The notes under the pieces are model-generated. The model saw nothing but the letters and a program-made list of their open reading frames with translations. It had not been told where the DNA came from and made no database searches. Positions 1 through 12,700 of a stretch of 64,000 bases of DNA are shown in pieces. Every line of letters starts with the position of its first letter. The stretch's first letter is position 1. This stretch comes from Daphnia carinata. Lineage: Eukaryota; Arthropoda; Branchiopoda; Diplostraca; Daphniidae. The position numbers were made by a program, and so were the translations under genes. The DNA lies in the NCBI RefSeq assembly GCF_022539665.2, contig NC_081333.1:12832971-12896970 (forward strand), given 5' to 3'.

Positions 1-1
1 C

Positions 2-157
2 TCGTCGGCTTGCCATTTCGGAACTGAAGATGTTCTGGCCTGGAATGAACAGGCCAAAACTAAAGTGAACATTAACGCTTGTCGCATTTCGGGTCCAGGA
101 GACTGCAAGAGAGGACAAAAATACCCAACGGACAACCTTCAACTGTACGCCAGTTGA
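2..157 (+). CDS. Possible terminal exon of an unknown gene (partial)
   Basis: The frame beginning at base 2 is open from the left edge of the window to a TGA at 155-157, giving 51 residues with three cysteines and a Gly-Pro-Gly-Asp segment. It could be the last coding exon of a gene lying to the left. I do not recognise the family, and 51 open codons can occur by chance, so this is only a candidate. A shorter ORF on the opposite strand (72-263) is probably its shadow. Confidence 0.3.
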   Translation, partial: SSACHFGTEDVLAWNEQAKTKVNINACRISGPGDCKRGQKYPTDNLQLYAS

Positions 158-1143
158 ACTGAGGTAGTTGGATGACTTTCATTTCAATTCTATTTGATAT
201 TGTCACAGCTCTGTTATAGTTTATCTCATCAAAATTCAACGATAAGAGATGCTGCTGATCCAAGACAAATACAAGTTCTTTTATGACGAGGATATCAGGT
301 GCTTAAGCCTCTTTCTAAACCTACCTGTCAGATAGGTACAATTTTGTGTTTCAGAAAACTGTTGACTGCCTGAAAATGAAATTTCGGTACGTTTGGGAAT
401 TCATAGTCCAAAGAAACTCAGCCATTTTCAAGTTAGAACGAGATAGAGTAATCGAGTCTCCATTATTTTTCAAATTATTCGACGTAACGCTGAGAGCTTA
501 CCGAGATAAGAATGAAACTTTATAAGCCGTACCTGAAACGATTTTCAAAATTGGATGACACTTCTTTGCAAGCCGTCTGTTGCGAGAACATATGGTCATA
601 GATAACTCAGCCAGCATTTATATTTGTCAAGTTGTTCGCGATCCATTTTGACGTGTACTGTTTTGATCTTTAGTGAAATTCTAATGACGTGTACAGCTTG
701 ATTTCCCCGGACTGGTATACATAACATGAAATTATGCAAGCGCAAACGTAATTTTTTTTTACCAAAGAAAAATACAAATAGTGCTTGGGGAATTGTACAG
801 GAAAGCCTGGCGGAAGATGGAAACATGCTTAATGCCGTCCTCTTTCTATGGTTTCATTTGAATTAGTATATATCGCGTGTTTACTGGGATAGCTAAAAGC
901 GATCTATTGTCTTTGGCGCATTGCAGCGTGAATAAAAAGACTACGCATATATTATTATAATTCAGCGTACTGGGTGAACCTTAATTGGCTTTTAATAATC
1001 TACATTTAATCCTGACCGTATACAAAGAGACAAAATTTACATAGCTCCGTAGGAATATCCACCTTCAGCAACACACTGCTTTAACACCATACTCCCTTAA
1101 CCGAACTTTTGGCATTTGAACAGCTCTTGCTAAACGCACCAAG
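158..1143. other. Intergenic, nothing recognised
   Basis: AT-rich sequence with many short chance ORFs on both strands. I see no exon with plausible splice sites and no repeat. Confidence 0.5.
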
Positions 1144-1770
1144 ATGCTAAATAAGTTTGGTGGCAAACTGACCACAAGGTTTTTAGTTCGCTACCTGATT
1201 GCATTTAGCGTCATGTCGTTCTTTTCCATTTTCACTTATCATTCGCACCGTACCAACATACTAGTAGATTTATTGATAAAAAGTGTTATTGACGGTGCTC
1301 GTTCTACAAATCTAGAGTATGTTTAAACCTAAATTTATCTTTATTCTTTATTATGGTGATATTTTTGCAATACGAAGGTCATTCTTGGTGCGTGAATTAC
1401 GTAATATTACGACTGCGCTGTTTAAATTAGTGTATTTCACTCTGCCTCTTCAATGACGTTTTCTCAGCTTACGTAAATTCAACTTGAAGACATTTCTCTG
1501 ATAGATGCCGTCCAACTGACAAGATTGCCTTTATGAAAATCCACAAATGTGCCAGCTCTACCGTCGAAAACATCTTATTCAGGTAAATTACGACCTATAA
1601 ATAGCTGACATGTAACTGATTCTAAATTTTAATCCCCGTATAATGCTTTTAGGCATGCTCTGAGGGATAAACTAAATTTAGCCCTTCCATCTCGTAGTAA
1701 CTATTTTTCTCGAGTGGAGCTGTTCCATCGGGATTCCGTGTTAACTACAAATGGGGCCATCTGCCAGTTA
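1144..1770 (+). pseudogene. Truncated copy of the galactose-3-O-sulfotransferase-like gene
   Basis: This is a decayed tandem copy of the intact gene at 2454-3986. Exon 1 (1144-1316), exon 2 (1505-1582) and the first part of exon 3 (from 1653) can be aligned with the intact gene, including its splice sites and the PAPS-binding segment in exon 2. In exon 3 one A is missing in a short A run just before the Trp-Gly-His segment, which shifts the frame. The similarity then stops near 1770, so most of the catalytic domain, including the 3'-phosphate-binding region, is absent. No functional enzyme can come from it. Confidence 0.8.
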
Positions 1771-2453
1771 ACGTATAATAAAATAAGTGTTCATGTTTTA
1801 TTTTAGCATAGCAACGCTTCTCATTTGAATGTGTATCACCTTGACTACTATACTAAGCATAGTTGTGCTATACGACAACATTTAATCAACTGACGGATGC
1901 ACAGTCGTGAACTTAACGTAGTTGGCCTTGAAATTATTTACGTGAGCTTGGTCGGCTTTCCCATTTACGTTTCGTGACAATACAAAAAATTAATAAAAAC
2001 AAATCTTTGGCTAGTTGATACTATTGTAGCTTCGATCCGGTTTTTAAAGATGGGCTTAGTTACGGAAGAGGCCTTGGCAGCTTGTCAAACAGGTTAGAGT
2101 GGTACTTTCCCAAAAACGTAAGGTGACTCAAAACTTGCCTAGGCCTGTTTCGAAATGAAAAATTTCTACCATCAAAACTAGACGTTGCCCTCTTCGGTCA
2201 CCTATAGAAATAACTAGATCGCATTTTTGAATTTTTAGTTACTCGCCCTGTCCTTCCTCTCCACCCTGCGGGTCATGCAAGCATTTTATTTCCATACGCT
2301 TGTCCTTTGTTAAGAATTAAATCAGTCTTCTAAACATAGCCAGTCGTTTCGGGTGCAAGCGAAGGAATTGAGCGATTATTTGATCGTATGGTCAACAGTG
2401 ACGCGTCATTTTCACGAGGCTCAATTGAATTTTTACTTCGAAAAGATTCAAAA
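1771..2453. other. Intergenic spacer between the two sulfotransferase copies
   Basis: No exon recognised. The promoter and 5' leader of the intact sulfotransferase gene should lie in the right part. An in-frame upstream ATG at 2388 would extend the protein by 22 residues, but the truncated tandem copy has no matching extension. Confidence 0.5.
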
Positions 2454-3986
2454 ATGTTTGTCAAGCGTACGAAGATGTTGAATAAGTTTGGTGGTCAACT
2501 GACGGGAAGGTTTTTAGTTCGCTACTTGGTTGTATTTAGTGTCACATCGTTCGTTTTCGTTTTCACTTATCATTCGTACCGTAACAGCATATTAGAAGAT
2601 TTGCTGGTAAAAAATCTTATTGACGGTGCTCGTTCGACGGATCTAGAGTATGTACAAGCCCAGTTTTATTTTACCTATTTATTATTTCTAGTGATATTTT
2701 TCGGAATACCAATTTCATTTTTGTTAAGTGAAAGGCGTGAATCCCAGTTCACGGAAATTCAACTTAAAAACATTTCTCTAATAGATGCCGTCCAACTGAC
2801 AAGATTGCCTTTATGAAAACTCACAAATGCGCCAGCTCTACCATTGAAAACGTCTTATTTAGGTAAATTACGACTTCAATAACTGAACTGTCTTTAAACG
2901 GATGTTGAACTTTAAATTCATGTAATACTTTCAGACACGCCTTGAGGGACAAACTAAATTTAGCTCTTCCATCTGGAGGTAACTATTTATCCCGAGTCGA
3001 GCTGTTCCATCGCAATTCCGTGTTAAATACAAAATGGGGTCATCTGCCAGTGAACGTTTTCACGCTGCACAACCGCTGGAATTATCAGGAAACAATGGCG
3101 CTGATGGGCAAACCAACATTTACTTTCACCATCATCAGGGATCCCGTTGACCAATTCGAGTCGCTTTACGTTTACATGGGGCTGAACAAATTCTACGGGA
3201 AAGATTTCATCGATTTCGTTCGAGCGTTGAAAAGTAACAAATACAACGTGACCGACGTGAATCGACGAGCGGTGGGTGGCCTATTTGGGCGCAATCAAAT
3301 CGCATTTGATTTGGGCATGTCTCCGTCTGAATTCGACAACAAGCCACGAAAATTGAAAGAATGGATTGAACACTTGGACGACCAATTCGAACTGGTCCTC
3401 ATTGCTGAAAGGCTGGAAGAGTCGTTAATCCTTTTGGCCGATTATCTCTGCTGGCCTCTAGAATATGTTACGCACTTGGAGTTGAACGCGCGTAAACCTG
3501 AAATGAATGTGCGGCTGACACAAGACGAGCGTAATAGCCTCGCAAAGTGGCTAAATGTAGATACAATGCTATACCGTCATTTCAGAGAGCGTCTAGACAA
3601 CCACATCACTAAATTCAACGAGCGCAACAAGCCCGATTGGATGGAAGAACAGATCCGAACATTGCGTCGGCTAAACAGTCAGATCGTGGAACGTTGCGTC
3701 ATCGAGCGAGTCGGAAATGAAAAACTGAAAGGAAAATTCTTGGAAACGAGCAACACTATAATGGGATACCTCATTCACCAGTAAGATAAGCCATTACAAA
3801 AAATTATATTAACTTCATAACTGAAAAGGTTATTACCATAAATTTTGTTTTGTTATAAACAGAAATGTACCAGAATGCGAATTCTACGCCATGAGCGAAC
3901 CGGCTTATCTCAACATCTTTCGAGAAAGAATGGCACAACTTGCTGCCGTCACACCAAGAAATCACACATTCACAAAGTTCTGGTGA
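2454..3986 (+). CDS. Galactose-3-O-sulfotransferase-like enzyme
   Basis: Predicted Golgi type II membrane enzyme that would transfer sulfate from PAPS to galactose of glycolipids or glycoproteins. The spliced model is 2454-2647, 2785-2862, 2935-3780 and 3863-3986, all introns GT-AG, giving 413 residues. A short basic N-terminus is followed by one membrane segment (about residues 20-40). Exon 2 encodes the 5'-phosphosulfate-binding motif with KTHKCASST, and exon 3 the 3'-phosphate-binding motif IIRDPVDQFES, both hallmarks of the Gal3ST family. The start could also be the Met at 2388 or 2475. Its exact acceptor sugar cannot be read from the sequence. A truncated tandem copy lies directly upstream. 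Confidence 0.85.
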
Positions 3987-4139
3987 TTATTTTTATTGGC
4001 AAGAAGAACATCTTTAATTAAAAACATCACATATGTTAATGCTAAAAGACATTTCAACCTAAACCTGTTCGAATTCTACTTCAGCATGGCGACTTAATGC
4101 GTTGTGCCAGAAAATGATGCTTAGAACTATAAAGCTTAC

Positions 4140-7100
4140 TTAGTGTACCAAGAATTTCGCTAGTAAAACAACGGCAAAAATCGATGTGAAATCCATTTTT
4201 GTAAATCTGTAGCCAGCCGACGGTGTCGTAGGAGCTGGTGTAGTAGTCGTAGAAGTAGTCGTGGTACTAGTCGAAGGTGTGGTAGTCGTAGTTGTCGAAG
4301 ATGTTGTTGTTGAAGGTGTGGTAGTCGAAGTCGTCGAAGATGTACTTGTTGAAGGTGTCGTAGTCGAAGTCGTCGAAGATGTAGTTGTTGAAGGTGTCGT
4401 AGTAGTGGTAGTTGGAGGTGGTTCTGTTATTGATGGATCCACTAACCAAGTTCCAATCTCTTCTTGATGCAGCTCCATCCACTTGATGTTCTCTACGATA
4501 ATGTCGATACCTTGTTGTACAGTGTTCGAATTTCCAAGGATGTCGAAGTGATCAGTACGTAATTTCAGCAACTGGAAATCCAAGCGGAACGTATTAAGAC
4601 AATTCATTTAGCCAAGACTCATATCGGGATTGAACTGCTTACTCTGTCCAACTGGGTCTGCGTGTTCTGGCGGTCGCAAACGTAACGGAAGAAGTTGACA
4701 AAGTAATCAGTGCCCAACCTAATGAGAAAGAATCACGTTGAAAAACATTCCGTACATTCGTTTTTGACAAGTGAAACCTGCGTACCATGAGTGTTCAATG
4801 TCATACCAACGGTTGACAAGGAAATCAGTAGCAATAAGATTACCCAGCGGGTTCGAGGCAACGTTTTTAAACAAAGTGTTGACATCGTTGAGACGGATAC
4901 CAGATGCGCTGTCCAACATCATCTCTAGTAAACTGTTCAATTCATTTGATTTAACGCACTAAAAATTATTTTTTAAAGGCATTTAAAGTATATACTTGTA
5001 GAGACGGCTACTTTCTCTGCTGCAAGTGGCGGCGATCAGGAAAGAAGTGTCGTATTTGCTCTTGTACTGATCAAAAGCAAAATCCCATTCTGATTTGCCA
5101 CCGTTTTCCACGCCTGTCCTTAGAATGACGCTCTTTTGGTTGGGCGACAAGATCCTAGTTGAATTCATCCAGTTAACGTTTACTTCAAACATGGTTGTAA
5201 CTCAAGACAAAAATGTAATACCGGCTGTTGTCTGGGTCGTTCATCAGTTCTGCGTATTTGGCTTTTGAGTTATCGACGCAATCAGCAATCTTAAGTCTAC
5301 ACGCCCAACTCATGGCATCTGTACGAGCGTAAATGGTGAGCTGTGCATCCGTATCCGATTCTTGGAACCCAACATGATTGTAATATGGAGTCACTATATT
5401 TGTCATGTGAATCTGGACAAAAGAAATGCATCATCATTTAGAAAAGATTAAAATGAATACAAGATCCTTATATTATTTAAACTTACCGTCCAATCTGGGA
5501 ACTGTGCTTTATTGTGCAGCATAGAATCGATATAGTTGAATTCGGCGAGGACAGCGTTCCATGGTACGTACTCCTTTTCTTGAGCAAGATACAACGACAA
5601 ATCCAGAGCATTTTTGTATGGAACAATGTCCACTGACGCCAGAACGAAAGTGTCGTCCAAAAGCTGTGCTCGATTGTTTGGAACAATTCGTTCGTGATCG
5701 GCCATAAGCTGGGCGGTGAGAAGGTCGTAATTGGTGCCATCATACGCAACGCGGTAATAGTCTATACAAGTTGAACTCGTTAAACGGACAATGAGAAAGC
5801 TAAAAGCACAAATTGTAACACTAACTTTGTTGGTCGACGTTGAAAATGACCCATTGATCGGCATCTGCTCCCAGATCGTTCAACGACATGCTAACGTCGT
5901 CTTTCGAAAGCCATTCAGACACCTTTTGGGAAGGCTCAAGTCCAGCATTCGTGTAAGTGAGGGGCACCCACCACTGGTAAACTGTTGGGTCAATCTCCGT
6001 TGTATTCATTTTCCTCAGCAAAAACCTTTCCTATAGGGCGGACGAAATAATGAAATGAAATCAGCGACTGCTTTGTCTGTTTTCAAGTCGTTTACTTGGG
6101 TAACTTGCGCGCCTCCTGATGCATAGTCTCGCGTCACCTTGATGACGGGATAGCCCATTTTGTAAGTCCAGGTGTCCATGATCTCTTTGACGCTAGCAGG
6201 TAAAACGATGTTTTCCTCATCAGCCTGTTCTTGCATCGCTTGCCAAAGATCGTCCTGCTGGGCATTGCCATAAGCGCTATTCAGGGTAGCAATTGCGTGA
6301 AAGATTATTGTAATAATTATTCATAAAATAGTAAAGCATACTTGTTGTTGAGGTAGCGTGTAAGTCCTCGTTTAAATGCATCAATGCCCAGCATATCGGC
6401 GCACATGCGAACGACGCAGGACCCTATAAGATGGCCAATGCGAAATGTTAATAAAATCAAAAGCCAGTCTGTACATTTCTACCCAACCTTTCGGTACCTT
6501 TTTCATAAGAAATGGCATCAAAAAGTGATGAGATCTCCGCAGGTGTGTTCACTTCGATGTTGATGGGTCGAGACGTCTCCAACGCATCGATTACAAAAAC
6601 GTATTGTAAATTTTCGACAACAAATTGGTCGTTCATTTTGAAATCGGGTTCAACCTGTCGTCGCAAAATGGACATTCATTTGAGTTTGTATTATATCATG
6701 AAGAACATATTGTTCTATACGTACCGAATCCGTGCCGATGAATTCCATGTAGCTGGCGAAACCTTCGTTCAACCAGATTGCGTTCCACCTTTTTCGAGCG
6801 CAAAAGCCATAATGAACATTGGTGTTTAAACGTCTATACTTGTTAAAGAATAAATATTTACCACTCCATGGTAACAAGGTCGCCAAACCACTGATGAGCC
6901 AACTCATGGGCACTCACGATAGCAACGCGTTGTTTTTGACGAGCACTGGCCGTCTCGGTGTCAATCAATAAATCGGACTCTCTAAAAGATTAGAGAAATT
7001 TGATGAAGGTGAAACAACGTGCATGTGATTGCGCAATTTACCTGTAGGTGATCAGACCCCAGTTCTCCATGGCCCCTAAATTTGGAAAAGGAATAATCAA

Positions 7101-8514
7101 CACATCAATATTGGATCATATATAACAAAAGAATATTAAAATTTACCAGCTGCAAAGTCGGGAATGGCTGCCATATCTTGTTTGGCTAGCGGATAGTCTA
7201 TGTTGAAATAACTTTCAAAGTATTCTAGAATTCTCGGTCCAATATCGATGGCGTACCTAATAAAATCCACCAATAACAAAATAAAGTTGATAATACAAGA
7301 AGCTAGTATAAACAGCTCACGTACGTTGTAAGATTTCTAGCATTTGCCCGAGCCCAGATACGAAACTGGACATTGCTGACCCCTGGCTTGGCCGAAATAT
7401 TGATAAAATCAGATACTAAGAAGGCCACCAAATAGGACGACATCTTAACCGACGGTGCAAAGGAATCCCAATTGTATCCCGGTAAATCGGTGCTGTAAAT
7501 ATTGAAACAATTCTCCATCACTTGTTCATTAATGATATAAAAACGTGACTTACACAGGCCCACTGTTAATCTGCTCCATGTTACTAACAGAAGACATCGC
7601 ACTTTTACGTCCTAATGCAATTGTAAAATTTGCCTTCATACTCGGCTCATCAAAACAGGGAAAGGCTCGTCGTGCATCCGTCGCCTCGAACTGGGTTACA
7701 GCTAACCACCTTGTATAGCACAATAACAATTTTTGGAAAAAAGAATTATCTTCAACTCAATGAGCCAGTTACTTCCTAACGCCTTCTTCCATGTAAGAGG
7801 AGCGGTAAAACCCACGCAGATCGTCGTTGAGAGTCGACGTGAAGGTCATAGAGATCGTGTATCGTTTACCCGCTTCAAGCATTGAGGCCGTTTGAATAGT
7901 TATGATTTCACGAGTTGATTGCTCGTCGACATAACCGACCACCGCCAATGGGCTGTTTGTTTGCATGTCCACGATCTACTTATTAAGTTAAAAATTAAGA
8001 GGATTCTTGCCAATGACGGAGAACTAGAAAATTGGTTTACCGATACAGTGCCCCAACGAATGACAAGTTCGGCGCTGTTAATTGAAATGTTTGCGGTGGA
8101 TCTGACGCATTCGACGACGATCACGACGGAGCCTTCGGTTGTGTAGTTTCCGGATTCGATGAGCTCAACGAATGGCAACATGCGGACGTCGTACGAGATA
8201 GGAATAATGTCACCGGGCAATCGCATGTCTTCGCCTTGTTTGTTGGTCTTTTCATTATTATGTTGCTCTTCCAGTTGTTTGATCGCCTTATTGAAACGAT
8301 GTTTGTATATGTGAGCTTTCCGCGATGGAGTGTACCACCATTTGCTTCCATTTTGGGGTTCCGCAACGATCTGGGGCTCCATCAGCTCCGTTTCATCGTC
8401 GATATTGTAAGTTGGTTTTAGAATTGCAGCGTCTTCTCCGAGGTTGGCGAAACCACTTGCGGCCATTGCATGCAAGGCCAGCGCCAGAAAAAAGAGATGT
8501 TGAGTGCGACCCAT
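4140..8514 (-). CDS. M1-family aminopeptidase N 1, Thr-rich stalk, probable GPI anchor
   Basis: Multi-exon zinc aminopeptidase that should trim N-terminal residues from peptides at the cell surface, probably in the gut. Exon 1 (8041-8514) starts with a signal peptide, [20 protein letters not shown]. Later exons give FPCFDEP, the exopeptidase motif GAMENWG (about 7040-7075), the zinc motif [10 protein letters not shown] (about 6862-6911) and the downstream zinc ligand in WLNEGFASY. The C-terminal ERAP1-like helical domain follows. The last exon (4140-4571) encodes a Thr/Ser stalk of about 70 residues and a final hydrophobic segment, the pattern of GPI-anchored arthropod aminopeptidases N. Introns are short GT-AG introns. 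All catalytic motifs are intact, so I expect an active enzyme; substrate preference is not visible. Confidence 0.87.
4205..4440 (-). repeat. Thr/Ser-coding minisatellite in the stalk of aminopeptidase 1
   Basis: A degenerate tandem repeat with units built from [11 protein letters not shown] codes the O-glycosylation-prone stalk. The opposite strand gives a spurious Val/Glu-rich ORF. Confidence 0.75.
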
Positions 8515-9771
8515 GTCTCTGCATATTTCAACAAACACAAACCAGCGACTATTATTTCAAGTTTGCTCATAATATGATTACATAACGCACTAAGTCGTGG
8601 CTTTGATTGTGTAGCATGCACAAAATACAGCGGGATATATCAAAATGTATAACTCACCTTAAATAGGGCCTGGTAAGAGATGTTAAAGGACGACTAATCG
8701 TTCTATCGACCTTATAACAACTGAACAGTATAATGGCAGCATCGGGATAACCGATACCACACGTCACATGAAGACGTTGTACATCAGCTTGTGATATAAA
8801 TATTATCTGGGTTAACGAATGCACAATACACCATTATCGAATCATCGCTTACATAAAGATACGGATGCAGAGCAAAAAACAATGCTGTTGTATCATCTCG
8901 GTCTTATCTACAGGTGATTGCTGTGCTCAGCGAGAAACAAGATAAACATTTTTGACGGGAAAACTGATATACACAAAATAATTGATATTAAGTTATATTA
9001 CTAAAATAGAATATAGTTTAATGAATATCCTCATCATTTTGTTACAATTTAACCAATGAAGAAATAAAACTATTTAAATGCTTGCACGAACAGCACAAAA
9101 GAAAGCTTTCCTTTTTATGCTTTACGTTTCTTACCAATGTAACCAATTCTTATTTACATTTTGTGATGCATCTGCTGTAAAAGAAAAATCTCAGCATTCC
9201 TTTCTTGGCATATTTATTATCATGTCCCGGAATCATATCCGCAGTGGCATCAAGCCACTTACCGTTTACCTTTGATCTCTCGTTGACGTCGATATCGTAA
9301 GAATATAACAACATAAATTTTTATCGAGCTGACTGATCCTGTCCAACTGTCAAGATAGTTTTGTCACGTGGTCCGTCAGTGACTGAAGCAGAAAAATGAT
9401 CCCGGATGTCAAAGTGCTTTTTTTGGGTCAAAGATTTTTTAAATTGGAATCTCGCCCTATCAATTAGCTTCTAACCTATGTGTAAGAGAAAGGCCTTTCC
9501 ATAATACTTTGTACCGCAGAAATCCTTGAATCTCAGGCGCCTGTCATCTGTCTCCAAAATGTAAAAAACAGATCAATCAAAACGGTATGTTCTTATATCT
9601 TACTGTATTTGCCTTATGTGTTTGCTAAAATGGTGCACAGTGTTTGCAATACCTGTGTTGTTTTGCCAATTCAAAAGCGCACAGTATAGAAGTAAGGACT
9701 TCATGAATTCAATAACGCTATTCAGTATACATTGTCGTAATGGTCACAATCTACATCGCGAAACAGCGTTA
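8515..9771. other. Intergenic between aminopeptidase 1 (5' side) and 2 (3' side)
   Basis: It contains the promoter of aminopeptidase 1 near its left end. No other exon, RNA gene or clear repeat seen. Confidence 0.5.
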
Positions 9772-12700
9772 TCAGTGGCGGAACACCCATTGTCCCAAAA
9801 CAGCAAACAAGAAAGCAAGATATAGGCATGGTTGAACAATGACACCGGAAGAGGGAGTGGTAGGTGCAGGGGTAGTGGAAGTGGTAGGTGCCGGGGTAGT
9901 GGAAGTGGTAGGTGCCGGGGTAGTGGAAGTGGTAGGTGCAGGGGTAGTGGAAGTGGTTGTACTAGTTGAAGTCATTTCAGTAGTTGCTTCTGTTGTAGGC
10001 AAGGCTGTTGTCGTTGAAGGATCTTTTAGCCATTCGCCAATTTCCAATTGATTCGCATTCATCCATTCAATATTAGTTTGGATAACATAAAGACCTTGCT
10101 CGACCGTTGTCGAATTACCCAGGATGTCCAAATGCTCATCGCGCAACGCCACCATCTATTACCAGACCCATTTCAAAACCACGGAAGAATAAAAAAAAAA
10201 TTTTAATCTAAATGAATTACCTGTTCATATTGTGTCGGCTTATTAAGACGATCACACAGCGATCGGAAGAATGTAACAAAATGGCTCGTTCCAAGCCTGC
10301 ACGTTTGTGAAGAACAGTTAACTGTGATTCCCAATTCAGCAAGTATAAGATAACACTTACGCTTTTTCGATTTCGTTCCAGCGCCGACTTAAGAAATCAA
10401 GAGCCATAGTGTTACCTAACGGATTGGCCGCCAAGTTGGTGAATACCTTGTCAACGTCTTCGGAACGAATGGAATTAGGATCGAGCATCTTGCCCAGCAA
10501 ACTTTCAAGTTCCATCAAAAAGACGAATGAAAATTTGGACTTGCCAGATAGGTATGCAAATTAAAACAGAATTCTTACTCATAGACGATGCTGCTCTCTC
10601 TCGTGTAAGTCATGGCAATGAGGAAACTGTCCGAATCTGAGGCACGGTATTGCTCGTATGCAAAGTCCCACTCGGCTTGGCGGCCGTTTTCGACACCCGC
10701 ACGCAAGATGAAATCTCTCTGGTTCGGTGATAGTCTCCTATATCGCAATTTGAATTAGTGAGTCATGCAAATTCGATTCTTAATGTTACAGAGGTTTAAT
10801 ATTCTGGGAAAGGGCGTACATGTCGGGCTGCTCCATCAATGCGGTGTATTGGCTCTTCACATTTTGGACGCAATCGGCAATTTTCAATTTGCACGCCCAG
10901 TTCAAAGCGTCCGTTCGAGACAAGATGGTTAAATGAGCATCTGAATCCAATTCTTGGAATCCAACATAGTTGTAGTACGGTGTCACCAGAGACGTCATGT
11001 AAACCTTCCAGTCCACATATTGCGGCTCGTTGTGCAGCATAACGTCGAGGTAATTGAGTTCGTCAAGGACAGAACGCCATGGAACATACTCCCGTTCGTA
11101 TTTCAAATAGAGAGTTAGATCCATTGCAATGTTGTACGAGATCTTGTTGATTTTGGCCAGCACGAAAGCGTCATCGAGCAGCTGGGCCCGGTTAGGAATC
11201 GAAATGTGATCGTGAGCAGCGATCAGCTGGTCGGCAATCATGTTGTAATTGGCCTCATCGTAAGCTACTCGATAGAAACCTGCTTGATTGACGTTAAAGA
11301 TGACCCACTGATCACTTGTAGCTGCAAGGCTAACAAGTGTTCTGGTGGGTGTTGACATCCAGGCAGTTGTAGGGTGGAGGCTAAAATCATGGCTGTAAGT
11401 CAACGGCACCCACCAAACAGTGTCCTCTGGAACAGGACCTCCTTCGTTGCTTGGTAGCACGAAACGACTCTGCTCCAACAATAATAAAATGAGTTCCACA
11501 CATTGGTTTAGGGAAATATTGAATTCGGCTCAAACCTGCGAAACTATAGCTCCATCGCCTTCAATGTAAGTGCGCTTAACGCTGATGAGTGGATAGTTAG
11601 TTGTCTGCGTCCAAGTGGCCATAATCTTTGCCAAGGAGTCCGGAAGGATCACACCATCTATGGCAGCCTGTTCTTCAAGCGTATTCCACAGGTCTTCCTC
11701 CACTGCGTTGCTGTACGCGCTGTATATGTTCGACGCACAACAAAATGTTTCATTTTAGATTTCAATCTTTTATCAGCCTGTGGCCTTTAACGTCATACTT
11801 TCTGGTGAGATAGCGATTGAGGCCACGGCGGAAGGTATCCATTCCGAGGAAGTTGGCACACATGCGGATCACGCTAGCACCTTTGTCGTATTCGATCGTG
11901 TCGAAAACTTGGCTTTTCGTCTCAGGATAGCTCATTGGATGCGTTGAATCGAGAGAATCGGACACGAGCACGCGCTGTAACGTGTTTACGACGAATTGCT
12001 CGTGCAGTTTGTAGCTAGGTTCAACCTGAAATAATTATAGGTTATGGTATCGTTTCAACGCATATTGAGACGCATTCTGTATACCGAGTCTGCTCCAAAG
12101 TATTGCAGATAACGAGCAAACCCTTCGTTCAGCCAGATATTATTCCACCTTTTAAATCCAAAAAAAGGGTAAAAAATGAGGTCCACATGTGCACAAAAAT
12201 CAAAAATCACCATTCCATAGTAACAAGATCCCCAAACCACATGTGAGCCAGTTCGTGAGCAATAACTTCGCTCACGCGTTGTTTGCTGGATGCGGTCGTG
12301 TTCTCATTCACAATTAAATAGCTCTCCCTATGTTTAGAATAAAAATCATTGTTACAGCCACGAAATCTAAAAAGCCTATGACATTTATATGACAAACCTA
12401 AAGTCAATGTGTCCCCAGTTCTCCATGGCTCCCGGTCCGAAATCGGGAATCGCTGCCAAATCTTCCTTGGCCAAAGGATAAGCGACTCCGAAAAAGGTTT
12501 CAAAATATTCCAGAATCCTCGGTCCGACGTTGGCAGCGTATCTGTACAAACAGAATTAATTAATGCAATGCCATAGCGCGGAACATTATAGTTGTTTTCA
12601 AAGTCTTTACGTAGCATCTTCCTGTAGTTCGGGTCTCGTTAGAACGCGAAATTTCACATTGCTCAACGCAGGATCCGATGGAGTGCTAACAAATTCAGAG

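Noticed and set aside
4261-4467. Val/Glu-rich ORF on the plus strand opposite the aminopeptidase 1 stalk (a similar one at 9839-10051)
   Set aside because: Pure antisense shadow of a Thr-coding minisatellite; the coding strand has full exon support.
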